From Parafilimonas sp. (lineage in GTDB: Bacteria; Bacteroidota; Bacteroidia; Chitinophagales; Chitinophagaceae): DNA of 39,803 bases. The stretch is taken from NCBI GenBank assembly GCA_017856455.1, contig JAFMEZ010000016.1:1-39803 (forward strand). Direction: 5' to 3'. This document shows positions 15,505-24,026 of the stretch, piece after piece. The notes under the pieces are model-generated. The model saw only the letters and a list, made by a program, of their open reading frames with translations, ran no database searches and was not told the origin of the DNA. Each line of letters begins with the position of its first letter. Position 1 is the first letter of the stretch. A program made the position numbers and the translations under genes.

Positions 15505-18096
15505 CTACCCCATCTTCTTTTTGATATCGTTCAAAATAACAAGTGCCTCAACTGGAGTTAACGAATTAATATCAACATCATCCAACAATTTTCTAATTTG
15601 ATCAAACACAAGACTGTGTTCATCAAAAATCGAGAGTTGCAACTCTGATTCAATTTGTTTGACAACATTTTTCGCTTCCACATGATCACGATTTTCCAAA
15701 TCTTCAAGGATTTCATTTGCACGTTTAATAAGAGGTTGCGGCATTCCAGCCATCCTTGCAACATGAATACCAAAACTATGCGTACTGCCTCCCGGCGATA
15801 ATTTTCTTAGAAATAAAATTTTATTGTCTACTTCTCTGTGGGTGATATGAAAGTTTTTAACACGAGAAAGTTTGCCCTCCAAATCATTCATCTCATGATA
15901 ATGTGTTGCGAATAAAGTTTTTGGGCGTTGGGGTGCATTGTGTAAGAATTCTGCAATACTTGATGCAATAGAAATACCATCATATGTTGAAGTACCTCTG
16001 CCAATTTCATCCAATATCACAAGACTTTTAGTGGATATATTATTGATAATGCTGGCTGTCTCATTCATTTCTACCATGAAAGTTGACTCTCCGCCAGTCA
16101 AATTATCTGAAGCTCCTACCCTTGTAAATATCTTATCCGTCAATGGAATTTCAGCACTTGAGGCTGGAACGAAACTTCCCATATGTGCCATTAATACAAT
16201 AATCGCAGTTTGTCTGAGCAGGGCACTTTTACCACTCATATTTGGACCAGTTAAAATAACAATTTGAGTGTTATCCTGATCTAATTGAAGATCATTCGAT
16301 ATGTACGCTTCCCCAGGGGGAAGCATTGTTTCGATAACAGGATGACGAGATGCGATTAGTTTCAACTTATCACCATCATGGAAAACAGGTTTGCAGTAAT
16401 TGTTTTCACGTGCAGTATATGCAAAAGAACATAAGCAATCAATGATAGCAATAATATGTGCATTTTGCTGCATGGGAAGAATATATGCTTGAATTGCAAC
16501 AAGCAGTGCATCATATATCGCTGATTCAATTTGAGCAATTTTATCTTCTGCGCCTATAATTTTTTCTTCATATTCCTTTAGCTCTTCTGTGATATACCTT
16601 TCTCCATTTGTTAATGTTTGTTTGCGAACCCAGTTAGAAGGGACCTTATTTTTGTGTGTATTACTTACTTCCAGGTAATACCCAAAAACATTATTGAAAC
16701 CAACTTTTAGAGAAGATATACCAGTTGATAAAATTTCTTTTTGCTGAATCTCTAATAAAAACTTTTTTCCGCCGCTTGCCAATTCACGAAAATGGTCAAG
16801 CTCATTATTTACACCACTCTTTATATAACCACCCTTCTGTATTTGATTAGGAGCCTCCTCAGCAATTTCATTGAAAATCTTTTGTGCTATTTCTTCACAT
16901 GGCTGAAGTTTCTCTAATAAATGATTGAGGTATTCATTTTCGATTTGACCTTGTAATGATTTTAAAAATGATACCTCTTCTAGTCCCTTTGCAAGTTGTA
17001 GCATTTCACGCGGGCCCAATTTCTTTGAAGATATTTTACTTACGAGTCGCTCTATATCACCACACGACTTGAGGCTTTGAACCACTTTTTCAAACCAGTC
17101 GGTATGCTGTAAAATTTTTTCTACCGCACTCAATCGCTCATTGATCTTTTTTTGATCAGACAGAGGCATAAGTACCCATCTTTTCAATAAACGGGCACCC
17201 ATGGGACTATGGGTTGCATCGATCGTCTTTAATAATGTTGCTCCATTGACAACAGAGGATGAAACCAATTCTAAATTTCTAATTGTAAATTGATCCATCC
17301 AGAGAAACTCTTCTCTGTTGATACGATGCAGACTGGCAACATGATGACTATTGGGGTGTGCAGTGTCATTTAAATAATGCAATATTGAACCTGCAGCGAT
17401 GATAGCATCAGACATATCGTCAACACCAAATCCTTTAAGTGAATGTGTTCCGAAATGCCTCGTAAGGCCCTCTAAAGCATATCGTTCATCAAAAATCCAA
17501 TTGTCTAGACAATAGACATAAAATTTCTTTCCAAATATGGATTGAAAATACTCTTGCTTACCTTTTTGAAAAATGACTTCAGCAGGTTGAAAAGTCTGTA
17601 AAAGTTTGTCAATATATTCCTGGTTTCCCTCAGCAACAAAAAATTCTCCTGTTGAAATATCAAGAAATGAAATGCCGATTGACTTTTCCCCAAAATGGAG
17701 TCCTGCTAAAAAATTATTACTGTTATGCTCAAGCAGCTTATCATGCGTTGCCAATCCAGGGGTAAGCATATCAGTGACCCCTCTCTTAACAATTCCTTTA
17801 GCAGCCTTAGGATCTTCTAGTTGATCGCAAATGGCTACACGAAGGCCCGCTTTCACCAATTTATGCAAATATGTATCTAAGCTATGGTGCGGGAAACCTG
17901 CAAGTTCCAATGATGATGCCGCTCCATTATTCCTTTTTGTAAGTGTTATACCTAAAATTGAAGATGCCTTGATCGCATCATCGCCAAAAGTTTCGTAAAA
18001 ATCCCCTACCCTGAAAAGCAAAATAGCATCTGGGTATTTTTGCTTGATAGCCCGATGTTGTTGCATTAAAGGTGTGTCGCCTACACTGCGTGCCAT
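15505..18096 (-). CDS. mutS: DNA mismatch repair protein MutS
   Basis: Recognises mispaired bases and starts repair together with MutL. The mismatch-contacting Phe-x-Glu is F33-Y-E35 in VGDFYETFGDD. Core and clamp domains fill about 130-580. The ABC-type ATPase has Walker A GPNMSGKS (617-624), ST-rich GGESTFMVEM (668-677) and the DEIGRGTS signature (696-703), followed by the THYHEM switch (731-736). Length (863) and order are those of true MutS (MutS1), not MutS2. A one-mismatch -7 box (TATTTTCG, 18126 to 18119 on this strand) precedes it by 22 bases. No mutL is in the window. Confidence 0.97.
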   Translation of the reverse strand: MARSVGDTPLMQQHRAIKQKYPDAILLFRVGDFYETFGDDAIKASSILGITLTKRNNGAASSLELAGFPHHSLDTYLHKLVKAGLRVAICDQLEDPKAAKGIVKRGVTDMLTPGLATHDKLLEHNSNNFLAGLHFGEKSIGISFLDISTGEFFVAEGNQEYIDKLLQTFQPAEVIFQKGKQEYFQSIFGKKFYVYCLDNWIFDERYALEGLTRHFGTHSLKGFGVDDMSDAIIAAGSILHYLNDTAHPNSHHVASLHRINREEFLWMDQFTIRNLELVSSSVVNGATLLKTIDATHSPMGARLLKRWVLMPLSDQKKINERLSAVEKILQHTDWFEKVVQSLKSCGDIERLVSKISSKKLGPREMLQLAKGLEEVSFLKSLQGQIENEYLNHLLEKLQPCEEIAQKIFNEIAEEAPNQIQKGGYIKSGVNNELDHFRELASGGKKFLLEIQQKEILSTGISSLKVGFNNVFGYYLEVSNTHKNKVPSNWVRKQTLTNGERYITEELKEYEEKIIGAEDKIAQIESAIYDALLVAIQAYILPMQQNAHIIAIIDCLCSFAYTARENNYCKPVFHDGDKLKLIASRHPVIETMLPPGEAYISNDLQLDQDNTQIVILTGPNMSGKSALLRQTAIIVLMAHMGSFVPASSAEIPLTDKIFTRVGASDNLTGGESTFMVEMNETASIINNISTKSLVILDEIGRGTSTYDGISIASSIAEFLHNAPQRPKTLFATHYHEMNDLEGKLSRVKNFHITHREVDNKILFLRKLSPGGSTHSFGIHVARMAGMPQPLIKRANEILEDLENRDHVEAKNVVKQIESELQLSIFDEHSLVFDQIRKLLDDVDINSLTPVEALVILNDIKKKMG

Positions 18097-18206
18097 TACT
18101 TACAATTAAGATGAACTCCGAAAATACGAAAGCGCAAGGAAATTTATTTAAATTCAGTCCAGTTTAAACATCAACATAAATTGTGGAAAAATACTGATAC
18201 CTGACC

Positions 18207-19382
18207 ATGTCTTCCGCTAAAAAAATAAAGACAAACTATACGTTCAATAATAAGGCCAAGCTGATTCGGGGCGGAAAGGAATATTTTGATGTATTGAAAC
18301 AGATCATTACCAATGCTAAGCAATTTATTCAAATACAGGTGTATATCTTCGATGAAGACCAGACCGGAAATGAGATTGCTAAGTATTTGATAGCTGCTGC
18401 AAAGAGAAATGTAAAAATTCAAGTACTGCTTGATGGGTATGCATCCAGAAATTTATCAGCAGCATTTATTCAATCACTAAGAAAAGAAGGTATTTTAATT
18501 AGATTTTTTGAACCGATTTTTAGAAGCAAAAACTTTTACTTTGGCAGAAGACTTCACCACAAAATAGTAGTTGCAGATGGACTGATAGCCCTGGTGGGTG
18601 GCATCAATATTTCTGACAGGTATAATGACTTACCTGGTGAGCCATCATGGCTCGACTATGCTATTTTGATTGAGGGGGAAACAGCATTTGAATTGCATAA
18701 ACTTTGCATGCAGTTTTATACAAAGAAAAGAATCATTGAAACTTGGGTAGACAAAAATGAGATTGGTCTGCAAAATGAGGGATTATATCATACAGCCATG
18801 AGGATCAGAAGGAATGATTGGGTCATGAATAGAAACCAAATTTCTGGAACATATATGGAGATGTTTAGAAATGCCCAAAGGGAAATCATCATGATGTCAA
18901 GCTACTTTATCCCTAATAATTTTTTCAGAAACCAAATGGCTGCAGCTGTCAGAAGAGGAATAAGTATTAAGCTGATTTTAGCAGGAAAATCAGATGTGTA
19001 CATCGCCAAAAATGCAGAGCGATACTTCTATAGATGGGCATTAAGAAACAACATACGTGTTTTCGAATATACACCTACCATTCTTCACAGTAAAGTAGCC
19101 ACATGTGACAATAGAATTGTTACAATAGGTTCATACAACATCAATGATGTAAGCGCATTGGCAAGCATTGAACTAAACATTGATGTTGAAGATGTTGATT
19201 TTTCGACATCTGTTAGCAACGAAGTAAATAAGATCATACAGCATGAATGCACAGAGATTCACAAAGATGATCTTAATGATAAATTTAGATTGTTGGATAA
19301 ATTTATTCAGTGGATTTCATATATAACGTTCAAGACAATACTCAAACTGTCGACATTTTATTTCTCTAAAAAAGATCATTGA
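18207..19382 (+). CDS. Phospholipase D-family protein, cardiolipin synthase-like
   Basis: A 391-residue protein with two HKD motifs: H117-x-K119-x4-D124 (HHKIVVAD, followed by GGINISDRY) and H294-x-K296-x4-D301 (LHSKVATCD, followed by GSYNIND). The pair forms a single phosphatidyl-transfer site. It lacks the N-terminal membrane helices of ClsA and resembles ClsB/ClsC-type synthases. It would join phosphatidylglycerol units, or act as a related phospholipase, at the inner membrane face. The family is certain and the cardiolipin synthase role likely. It is divergent from mutS. Downstream lies an 18-base inverted repeat that may belong to the next gene. Confidence 0.88.
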   Translation: MSSAKKIKTNYTFNNKAKLIRGGKEYFDVLKQIITNAKQFIQIQVYIFDEDQTGNEIAKYLIAAAKRNVKIQVLLDGYASRNLSAAFIQSLRKEGILIRFFEPIFRSKNFYFGRRLHHKIVVADGLIALVGGINISDRYNDLPGEPSWLDYAILIEGETAFELHKLCMQFYTKKRIIETWVDKNEIGLQNEGLYHTAMRIRRNDWVMNRNQISGTYMEMFRNAQREIIMMSSYFIPNNFFRNQMAAAVRRGISIKLILAGKSDVYIAKNAERYFYRWALRNNIRVFEYTPTILHSKVATCDNRIVTIGSYNINDVSALASIELNIDVEDVDFSTSVSNEVNKIIQHECTEIHKDDLNDKFRLLDKFIQWISYITFKTILKLSTFYFSKKDH

Positions 19383-19399
19383 TTTTTTTAATACTCAAC

Positions 19400-19417
19400 A
19401 AATGACATTTGTCATTT
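19400..19417. promoter_or_regulatory. 18-bp inverted repeat resembling a Crp/FNR-family operator
   Basis: AAATGACATTTGTCATTT has perfect 8-base arms around a TT centre, and contains TGAC-N4-GTCA, which resembles FNR/HcpR-type sites (TTGAC-N4-GTCAA). Its centre is about 40-41 bases before the start expected from the TTAATTTG box at 19437-19444, the usual place for a class II activator. It could also be a weak hairpin terminator for the preceding gene; there is no strong T-run after it. Confidence 0.45.
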
Positions 19418-19436
19418 ATTTCAACTTATTGCCAAC

Positions 19437-19444
19437 TTAATTTG
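19437..19444 (+). promoter_or_regulatory. Imperfect -7 box TTAATTTG before the FMN-binding-like gene
   Basis: TTAATTTG matches TAnnTTTG except at its second base. It ends 17 bases before the ATG at 19462 and lies 19 bases downstream of the inverted repeat. A weak box with an upstream palindrome at this distance is the pattern of an activator-dependent promoter. Confidence 0.35.
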
Positions 19445-19461
19445 TACAAAACTTTCCAAAA

Positions 19462-19917
19462 ATGACGGGGAATTTGTCAAATCAGCAGATCAACAATCTT
19501 TTATCAAGCCAGATGATTGGGCGCATAGCCTGTTGTGACGCACACAGGCCATATATTGTACCCATTGCGTTTGCATACGATGGTAAGGATATTTATTGCC
19601 AAACGATGGAAGGGAAAAAAATACAATTCATGCGCCAAAATCCAAATATTTGTTTTCAAGTTGATTTCTCTAAACACTATTCAGACTGGCAAAGTGTTAT
19701 TGTTTATGGAAAATTTGAAGAGATTGATACCAAAGAAATTGAAAAAGCCAGAGAACTACTGGTGAATAAAATTTTACCATTGATGACAGACTCTAGAATC
19801 CATCCGCACGAACATTGGGAGGCACATGAAATGAAATTAGATGACCGCGAAAGGATTAAACCGATCATGTTCAAACTCAACATTGAAGAAATAAGCGGTA
19901 AGTTCAATAAGCCTTGA
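19462..19917 (+). CDS. Pyridoxamine 5'-phosphate oxidase-like (FMN-binding split-barrel) protein
   Basis: A 151-residue split beta-barrel protein of the PNPOx-like superfamily. Family features seen are the N-terminal LLSSQMIGRIAC strand, PIAFAYDGKDIYCQTMEGKKIQFMRQNPNI-type barrel strands (residues about 35-65) and a later VDF followed by WQSVIVYGKFEEI. Members bind FMN, F420 or heme and include small redox proteins and nitroimidazole reductases. It is too short and divergent to be called PdxH. The upstream Crp/FNR-like repeat suggests redox or stress control. Its stop codon is embedded in a hairpin shared with the convergent rsmG. Confidence 0.82.
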   Translation: MTGNLSNQQINNLLSSQMIGRIACCDAHRPYIVPIAFAYDGKDIYCQTMEGKKIQFMRQNPNICFQVDFSKHYSDWQSVIVYGKFEEIDTKEIEKARELLVNKILPLMTDSRIHPHEHWEAHEMKLDDRERIKPIMFKLNIEEISGKFNKP

Positions 19918-19933
19918 AGAAATGTTCAAGGCT
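19910..19933. terminator. Shared hairpin between convergent genes
   Basis: AGCCTTGAA (19910-19918) and TTCAAGGCT (19925-19933) form a perfect 9-bp stem with a 6-base loop. It contains the stop of the plus-strand gene and reaches the last two bases of rsmG. No T-run follows in either direction, so it is a bidirectional terminator-like hairpin of uncertain strength. Confidence 0.5.
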
Positions 19934-20558
19934 ATACAGGGACGTAAATAATAAATTTATCCTTGTAATATTCTTCCTCAAAAATTTGTTCAATTGGTTT
20001 TGCGTAAGGCTTTAAACCCGACTCAGCAATTTCCTGAGCTAAGTCACCCCCTTTCAAACAAATCAATCCATTTTTAAAATCAGGCATCTTGTGTTCCTTC
20101 TTCAATAATGGCCTACTCCAAGTCCACAAGTCCTTTAACGGAGCCACTGCCCTTGACACTACAAAATCAAATTTCCTATTTTTTATTTCTTCCGCTCTAG
20201 TATGCTGTGTAGTTACATTTTGAATTCCGAGTTCCTGACAAATAGCATCTACAACTTTTAATTTTTTACCTATGGAGTCAACAAGATGAAAACGGACATT
20301 TGGAAAAAAGATGGCAAGTGGAACTCCAGGAAAACCACCTCCAGTACCCAGATCAATAATCTCCAATCCATCAATAAAATCAAATTCTGCTGCAATGCTT
20401 AACGAATGCAATACATGTCGCTCATAAAGTTCATTGATGTCTTTTCTAGATATTACATTGATCTTTTCATTCCACTCTGCATACAATGCTCCAAGTTGCT
20501 CAAACTGATTCACTTGAATCGGAGAAAAATCAGAAAAATATTTTGAGATCAACTCCAC
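19932..20558 (-). CDS. rsmG: 16S rRNA (guanine527-N7)-methyltransferase
   Basis: RsmG (GidB) methylates N7 of G527 in 16S rRNA using SAM; its loss gives low-level streptomycin resistance in many bacteria. The SAM loop IDLGTGGGFPG is typical, followed by HLVDSIGKKLKVV and the conserved DFVVSRAVAPL segment with the family RA(V/F)A core. Length 208 is usual. It overlaps the 3' end of the glycosyltransferase gene by 10 bases and is probably co-transcribed with it. Confidence 0.95.
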   Translation of the reverse strand: MELISKYFSDFSPIQVNQFEQLGALYAEWNEKINVISRKDINELYERHVLHSLSIAAEFDFIDGLEIIDLGTGGGFPGVPLAIFFPNVRFHLVDSIGKKLKVVDAICQELGIQNVTTQHTRAEEIKNRKFDFVVSRAVAPLKDLWTWSRPLLKKEHKMPDFKNGLICLKGGDLAQEIAESGLKPYAKPIEQIFEEEYYKDKFIIYVPV

Positions 20559-21664
20559 TGTGTTTTAGGTTTTTTCCAAAGAGAAGACATGAAATAGGTA
20601 TAATAAAGTATCATCCAAAGATCCCAGAGGATATAGTATGGGAAAAGATCTTTTTCATCTAACTTATGCATTGCTTTATAAAAAACGACGCCTTGCACAA
20701 GCAATTTCAGCAACAACGCTGGCAGTACCCAAGTCATTGGCAAAAAATAAAAGGCACATACTAAAGCAGGATAAAAAAGGATATGCGTTACCATGTATAT
20801 GCCAAGTACTACTCTATCTTTTAGCTTGTAAAACTTTCCTGTTGCATTATGTCGTTCTTTTTGAGCAACCCAGGTAGACCAATTTTTTGCAGGCGTAGAT
20901 AACGTAAACGCATCTTTATCGACTACTACAGCGGTATTCAAACCATTTGCACATCCATTAATAAAAAGATCATCATCACCCCCTGGCAAATGATGATGTG
21001 AGGCAAATCCTTTTTGCTTAAAAAAAAGTTGTTTTTTATACGCAAGGTTTCTGCCTACACCCATGTATGGTTGTCCCGCTAATGCAAAAGATAAATATTG
21101 TAAAGCAGTATGAAATGTGTCGAAGCGAATGATCTTATTTAAAATACCCTTTGCCTTTTTGTATCCACCATAACCAAGCACAATTTCAATACCCTCACTA
21201 AAACCATTTTGCATTTTTTTGATCCAATGTTCTGAAGTTGGAATACAATCTGCGTCAGTAAGCAGCAGCAATTCATGTTTTGCACTTTTTATTCCAACCG
21301 AAAGAGGGAATTTTTTTCCAGGAATATGAACAGCCTCCTGCTTTAGTTCAACGATATGCAGTTGCTTAAAATCCTTGTATAGTCCATCTAATAAATACTT
21401 TGTATCATCTTGTGAATTGTCATTTACAATAACAATTTCATGAGTACTTCTGTATGATTGAGCCAATACGCCTAGGAGATTCGCCTCAATTTCATCAGCT
21501 TCGTCCCTTGCACAGATAATAACACTGACAGGGTGCTCTCTTAAATGCTGATCTGTTGAAGTCTTATGAAAGGCCAATAGTCTGAAATACCTCAAATAAA
21601 AATAGAGCTGTACGATTAGAACAAAACCAAATGCACCCAACGCAATCCAAGGCAAAAAAACCAT
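20549..21664 (-). CDS. Family 2 glycosyltransferase, membrane-bound
   Basis: A processive-type GT-A glycosyltransferase (GT2) with one N-terminal helix (about 5-25) and three C-terminal helices (about 287-310, 313-333, 344-362). The nucleotide-binding start is VSVIICARDEADEIEANL, the DxD is LTDADC (numbering from the GTG at 21670: 138-141), the acceptor aspartates are GGDDD and a QxxR-like QKERH follows. The layout resembles polysaccharide or glycolipid synthases; donor and acceptor are unknown. ATG 21664 is preferred because the GTG at 21670 lies within a -7 box (TAACTTTG). It shares its end with rsmG by overlap and is divergent from folC. Confidence 0.88.
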   Translation of the reverse strand: MVFLPWIALGAFGFVLIVQLYFYLRYFRLLAFHKTSTDQHLREHPVSVIICARDEADEIEANLLGVLAQSYRSTHEIVIVNDNSQDDTKYLLDGLYKDFKQLHIVELKQEAVHIPGKKFPLSVGIKSAKHELLLLTDADCIPTSEHWIKKMQNGFSEGIEIVLGYGGYKKAKGILNKIIRFDTFHTALQYLSFALAGQPYMGVGRNLAYKKQLFFKQKGFASHHHLPGGDDDLFINGCANGLNTAVVVDKDAFTLSTPAKNWSTWVAQKERHNATGKFYKLKDRVVLGIYMVTHILFYPALVCAFYFLPMTWVLPALLLKLLVQGVVFYKAMHKLDEKDLFPYYILWDLWMILYYTYFMSSLWKKPKTQWS

Positions 21665-21669
21665 GGGCA

Positions 21670-21677
21670 CAAAGTTA
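21670..21677 (-). promoter_or_regulatory. -7 box TAACTTTG, 5 bases before the glycosyltransferase start
   Basis: CAAAGTTA on the plus strand reads TAACTTTG on the minus strand and fits TAnnTTTG. It ends 5 bases before the ATG at 21664, again suggesting little or no 5' leader. Confidence 0.4.
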
Positions 21678-21746
21678 AATCACTACAAAAAAAATAGTCC
21701 ATTTTCATCCAGAAGTTTTCCAATGGTTTTAAACAATCAGCAGTCC

Positions 21747-21754
21747 TATATTTG
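21747..21754 (+). promoter_or_regulatory. -7 box TATATTTG, 4 bases before the likely folC start
   Basis: TATATTTG fits TAnnTTTG and ends 4 bases before GTG 21759, the codon that best matches the family N-terminus. Together with the minus-strand box at 21670-21677 it defines a 94-base divergent promoter region. Confidence 0.4.
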
Positions 21755-21758
21755 TGTT

Positions 21759-23042
21759 GTGGAATATCAAGCATGTTTAGAATATCTCTTTAGTAAGCTG
21801 CCAATGTTCAGCAGAACTGGACCTGCAGCAATCAAGCCCAATCTAGACAATACGATTGCCCTATGCGAATTTCTTGATAATCCACAACAAAAATTCAGTA
21901 CAATACATGTTGCAGGCACCAATGGCAAAGGGTCTGTCAGCCATATGCTTGCTTCAATTTTTCAGGAACAAGGTTTCAAAACAGGACTATATACTTCCCC
22001 CCATCTCAAAGATTTTAGGGAAAGAATAAGAATTAACGGCTCCATGATTGACCAGGAATCTGTTGTCAACTTTACTGAATCGATCATGACATTCATTGAG
22101 GAAAAACAACCTTCATTTTTTGAAGTTACTGTTGGAATGGCATTTCACTACTTTGCAGCGCATCAAGTTGATATCGCCATCATTGAAACTGGATTAGGAG
22201 GAAGACTGGACAGTACAAATGTGATTGACCCTGAAATCTCGGTAATCACAAATATTGGATTCGATCATATGAGTTTGTTAGGAAATACATTGGAAGCAAT
22301 TGCCGCTGAAAAAGCAGGTATCATTAAAAAAGGGAAACCAGTTGTCGTTGGAAAAACCCAACTAGAAACTGAATTTGTTTTCAAAAAAAAGGCAATCGAA
22401 AACAATGCTGAAATATTGTTTGCAGACCAAGAGTATACTGTAAATAACATCAATCATGATATTAATTTATCATTCAATATAAGAGGAAAGAATCACAAAA
22501 TAAGATCGGTTATTAGTCCACTTAACAGCCTCTACCAAGTGGATAATATAAGGACAGTCATAGCAACCATTGATCACTTAAAAAATCAATCTTTTAAAAT
22601 ATCAGATTCAAGTATATTGAATGGCATAATGAATACAGTTAAAAATACTGGATTAAGAGGCAGATGGGAAAAAATAGGTGATCAACCCACCATCATTATG
22701 GATGTTGGTCATAATCCTGACGGCATTCGTGAAATACTAAGACAATTATCATACTCAACGTTCCAAGGTTTGCACATTATTATTGGACTTTCAAAGGATA
22801 AAGATTTTGAAGAAATATTGACAATGCTACCAAAGGATGCTAGTTATGCATTCACCCAAGCGAATATTCCAAGAGCGCTGGAAGCAGAAACTTTAATGAT
22901 TGAGGCTAATAAAAACGGTCTTTCAGGAAGGGCATTTGGGAATGTTAATGATGCACTTGATTACACAAAATCGATTGCGGGAAAAGATGATCTCATCCTC
23001 ATCTGCGGAAGCCTGTTTATTATTGGCGAACTAAATTTTTGA
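21759..23042 (+). CDS. folC: Bifunctional dihydrofolate / folylpolyglutamate synthase
   Basis: Mur-ligase-fold enzyme adding glutamate to dihydropteroate and to reduced folates. The P-loop VAGTNGKGSVSHML, the GLYTSPHLKDFRERI segment, ETGLGGRLDSTN and the C-terminal IMDVGHNPDG are all family signatures. The open frame extends up to 21663, but the N-terminus VEYQACLEYLFSKLPMF from GTG 21759 fits the usual start, and the extra upstream residues are low in complexity and would overlap the divergent glycosyltransferase start. ATG 21723 is a second option. It pairs functionally with folA and thyA further along the window. It ends one base before the convergent Nudix gene. Confidence 0.93.
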   Translation: MEYQACLEYLFSKLPMFSRTGPAAIKPNLDNTIALCEFLDNPQQKFSTIHVAGTNGKGSVSHMLASIFQEQGFKTGLYTSPHLKDFRERIRINGSMIDQESVVNFTESIMTFIEEKQPSFFEVTVGMAFHYFAAHQVDIAIIETGLGGRLDSTNVIDPEISVITNIGFDHMSLLGNTLEAIAAEKAGIIKKGKPVVVGKTQLETEFVFKKKAIENNAEILFADQEYTVNNINHDINLSFNIRGKNHKIRSVISPLNSLYQVDNIRTVIATIDHLKNQSFKISDSSILNGIMNTVKNTGLRGRWEKIGDQPTIIMDVGHNPDGIREILRQLSYSTFQGLHIIIGLSKDKDFEEILTMLPKDASYAFTQANIPRALEAETLMIEANKNGLSGRAFGNVNDALDYTKSIAGKDDLILICGSLFIIGELNF

Positions 23043-23043
23043 T

Positions 23044-23592
23044 TTAATATTTTAAATGACCTAACCGCTCCAGTGCATAAAACAAAGCAGTTGCATGCAT
23101 GCTTTGAATGATTTGATTCGACTTAAGCAAATCCTTAACCTCGTCGATACTTAACAAATGCACTTCGATCTCTTCATTAGCGTCTAATGTTTGGTCGGCA
23201 ATTTTTTTGCCCCCTTGCGCAAGAAAAAAATGCATCAAATTACTATTCGTAGATGGATTGGCGGAGATTTTTCCCAAATATTCATAGGAAGAGAAAATAT
23301 AGCCTGTTTCCTCTTTCAATTCACGTGCAATGGCATCTTGCAGACTTTTATCCTCATCATCAACACAACCACCAGGAATTTCCATCATCGTCATACCCAA
23401 TGCATGCCGATATTGACGTTCAAATATAAACTTCCCGTCTTCTGTCAACGCAACAGCGGTTACCCACTCAGGGAATTCATATACATAATATGGATCAACG
23501 GTTGACCCATCTTGCTTTTCACAACGGTCTTTCCGGACAGTAAACCATAATTCTTTGAATAAATATTCAGAGCTAAGGATCTTCCAATTCAT
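23044..23592 (-). CDS. Nudix hydrolase, ADP-ribose pyrophosphatase-like
   Basis: A 182-residue Nudix protein. The catalytic box reads GGCVDDEDKSLQDAI followed by ARELKEETGY: the RELxEExG half is perfect, while the first half is one residue longer than the standard G-x5-E-x7, as in several ADP-ribose pyrophosphatase relatives. The YEFPEWVTAVALTEDGKFIFERQYRH stretch (shown by residues about 38-64) is typical of that subgroup. It would cleave ADP-ribose or another nucleoside diphosphate derivative. It is the last gene of a minus-strand series after the small exported protein, with a gap of 3 bases. Confidence 0.88.
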   Translation of the reverse strand: MNWKILSSEYLFKELWFTVRKDRCEKQDGSTVDPYYVYEFPEWVTAVALTEDGKFIFERQYRHALGMTMMEIPGGCVDDEDKSLQDAIARELKEETGYIFSSYEYLGKISANPSTNSNLMHFFLAQGGKKIADQTLDANEEIEVHLLSIDEVKDLLKSNQIIQSMHATALFYALERLGHLKY

Positions 23593-23595
23593 GTA

Positions 23596-23997
23596 TTAAT
23601 TATTCCAGGTTAAAATGACTTTGCTGTTGGTATCATTCAATCCCAATGCTGCCATCGTCGCATTACTCATTCGAAACATTAGTTTTTCGTTCTCTCTTGC
23701 CTGCACCAATGATCCAAGCACTTTTGCATAAACTATTTTTTCTGTTAGAAGAGATTTAATTTTTACAATTGTTCCCGGCAAAATATCATTGATCAGCAAG
23801 TAATATTTTGAATCATTCCAACCACTGTTGCTTTTGAAAATACTGAAAGTAGAGGCTTCAACTGAAACTGACTTACCTTCTGAAAATTGCTGTTCGTAAC
23901 TTAACTTAAAATAGCCCTCGGAAGCTGGTGCAGCTTGACCCAACGCAAGAGCATGAATGAATAACAAAACTGATATGATGAGGTAGTATCTTTTCAT
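23596..23997 (-). CDS. Small exported protein, possible double-psi beta-barrel
   Basis: A 133-residue protein with a clear signal peptide (hydrophobic 4-19, cleavage likely after LALG/QAA). The mature C-terminal half reads GTIVKIKSLLTEKIVYAKVLG, then LMFRMSNATMAALGL and VILTWN. That order (G-T-x-V-K, an AKVLG strand, a R/MSNATxxxLG helix, a final V-rich strand) recalls double-psi beta-barrel domains found at the end of Bacteroidota cell-wall and LysM proteins. This is a pattern judgement from memory, and catalytic residues of lytic transglycosylases are not seen. It lies between the rRNA methyltransferase (29-base gap) and the Nudix gene (3-base gap). Confidence 0.65.
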   Translation of the reverse strand: MKRYYLIISVLLFIHALALGQAAPASEGYFKLSYEQQFSEGKSVSVEASTFSIFKSNSGWNDSKYYLLINDILPGTIVKIKSLLTEKIVYAKVLGSLVQARENEKLMFRMSNATMAALGLNDTNSKVILTWNN

Positions 23998-24026
23998 CTC
24001 AATGTCAAATGTATTAATATTCTATA

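Noticed and set aside
21663-21758. N-terminal extension of folC
   Set aside because: The extra residues do not match the family and overlap the divergent glycosyltransferase start and both -7 boxes; GTG 21759 fits the family start.
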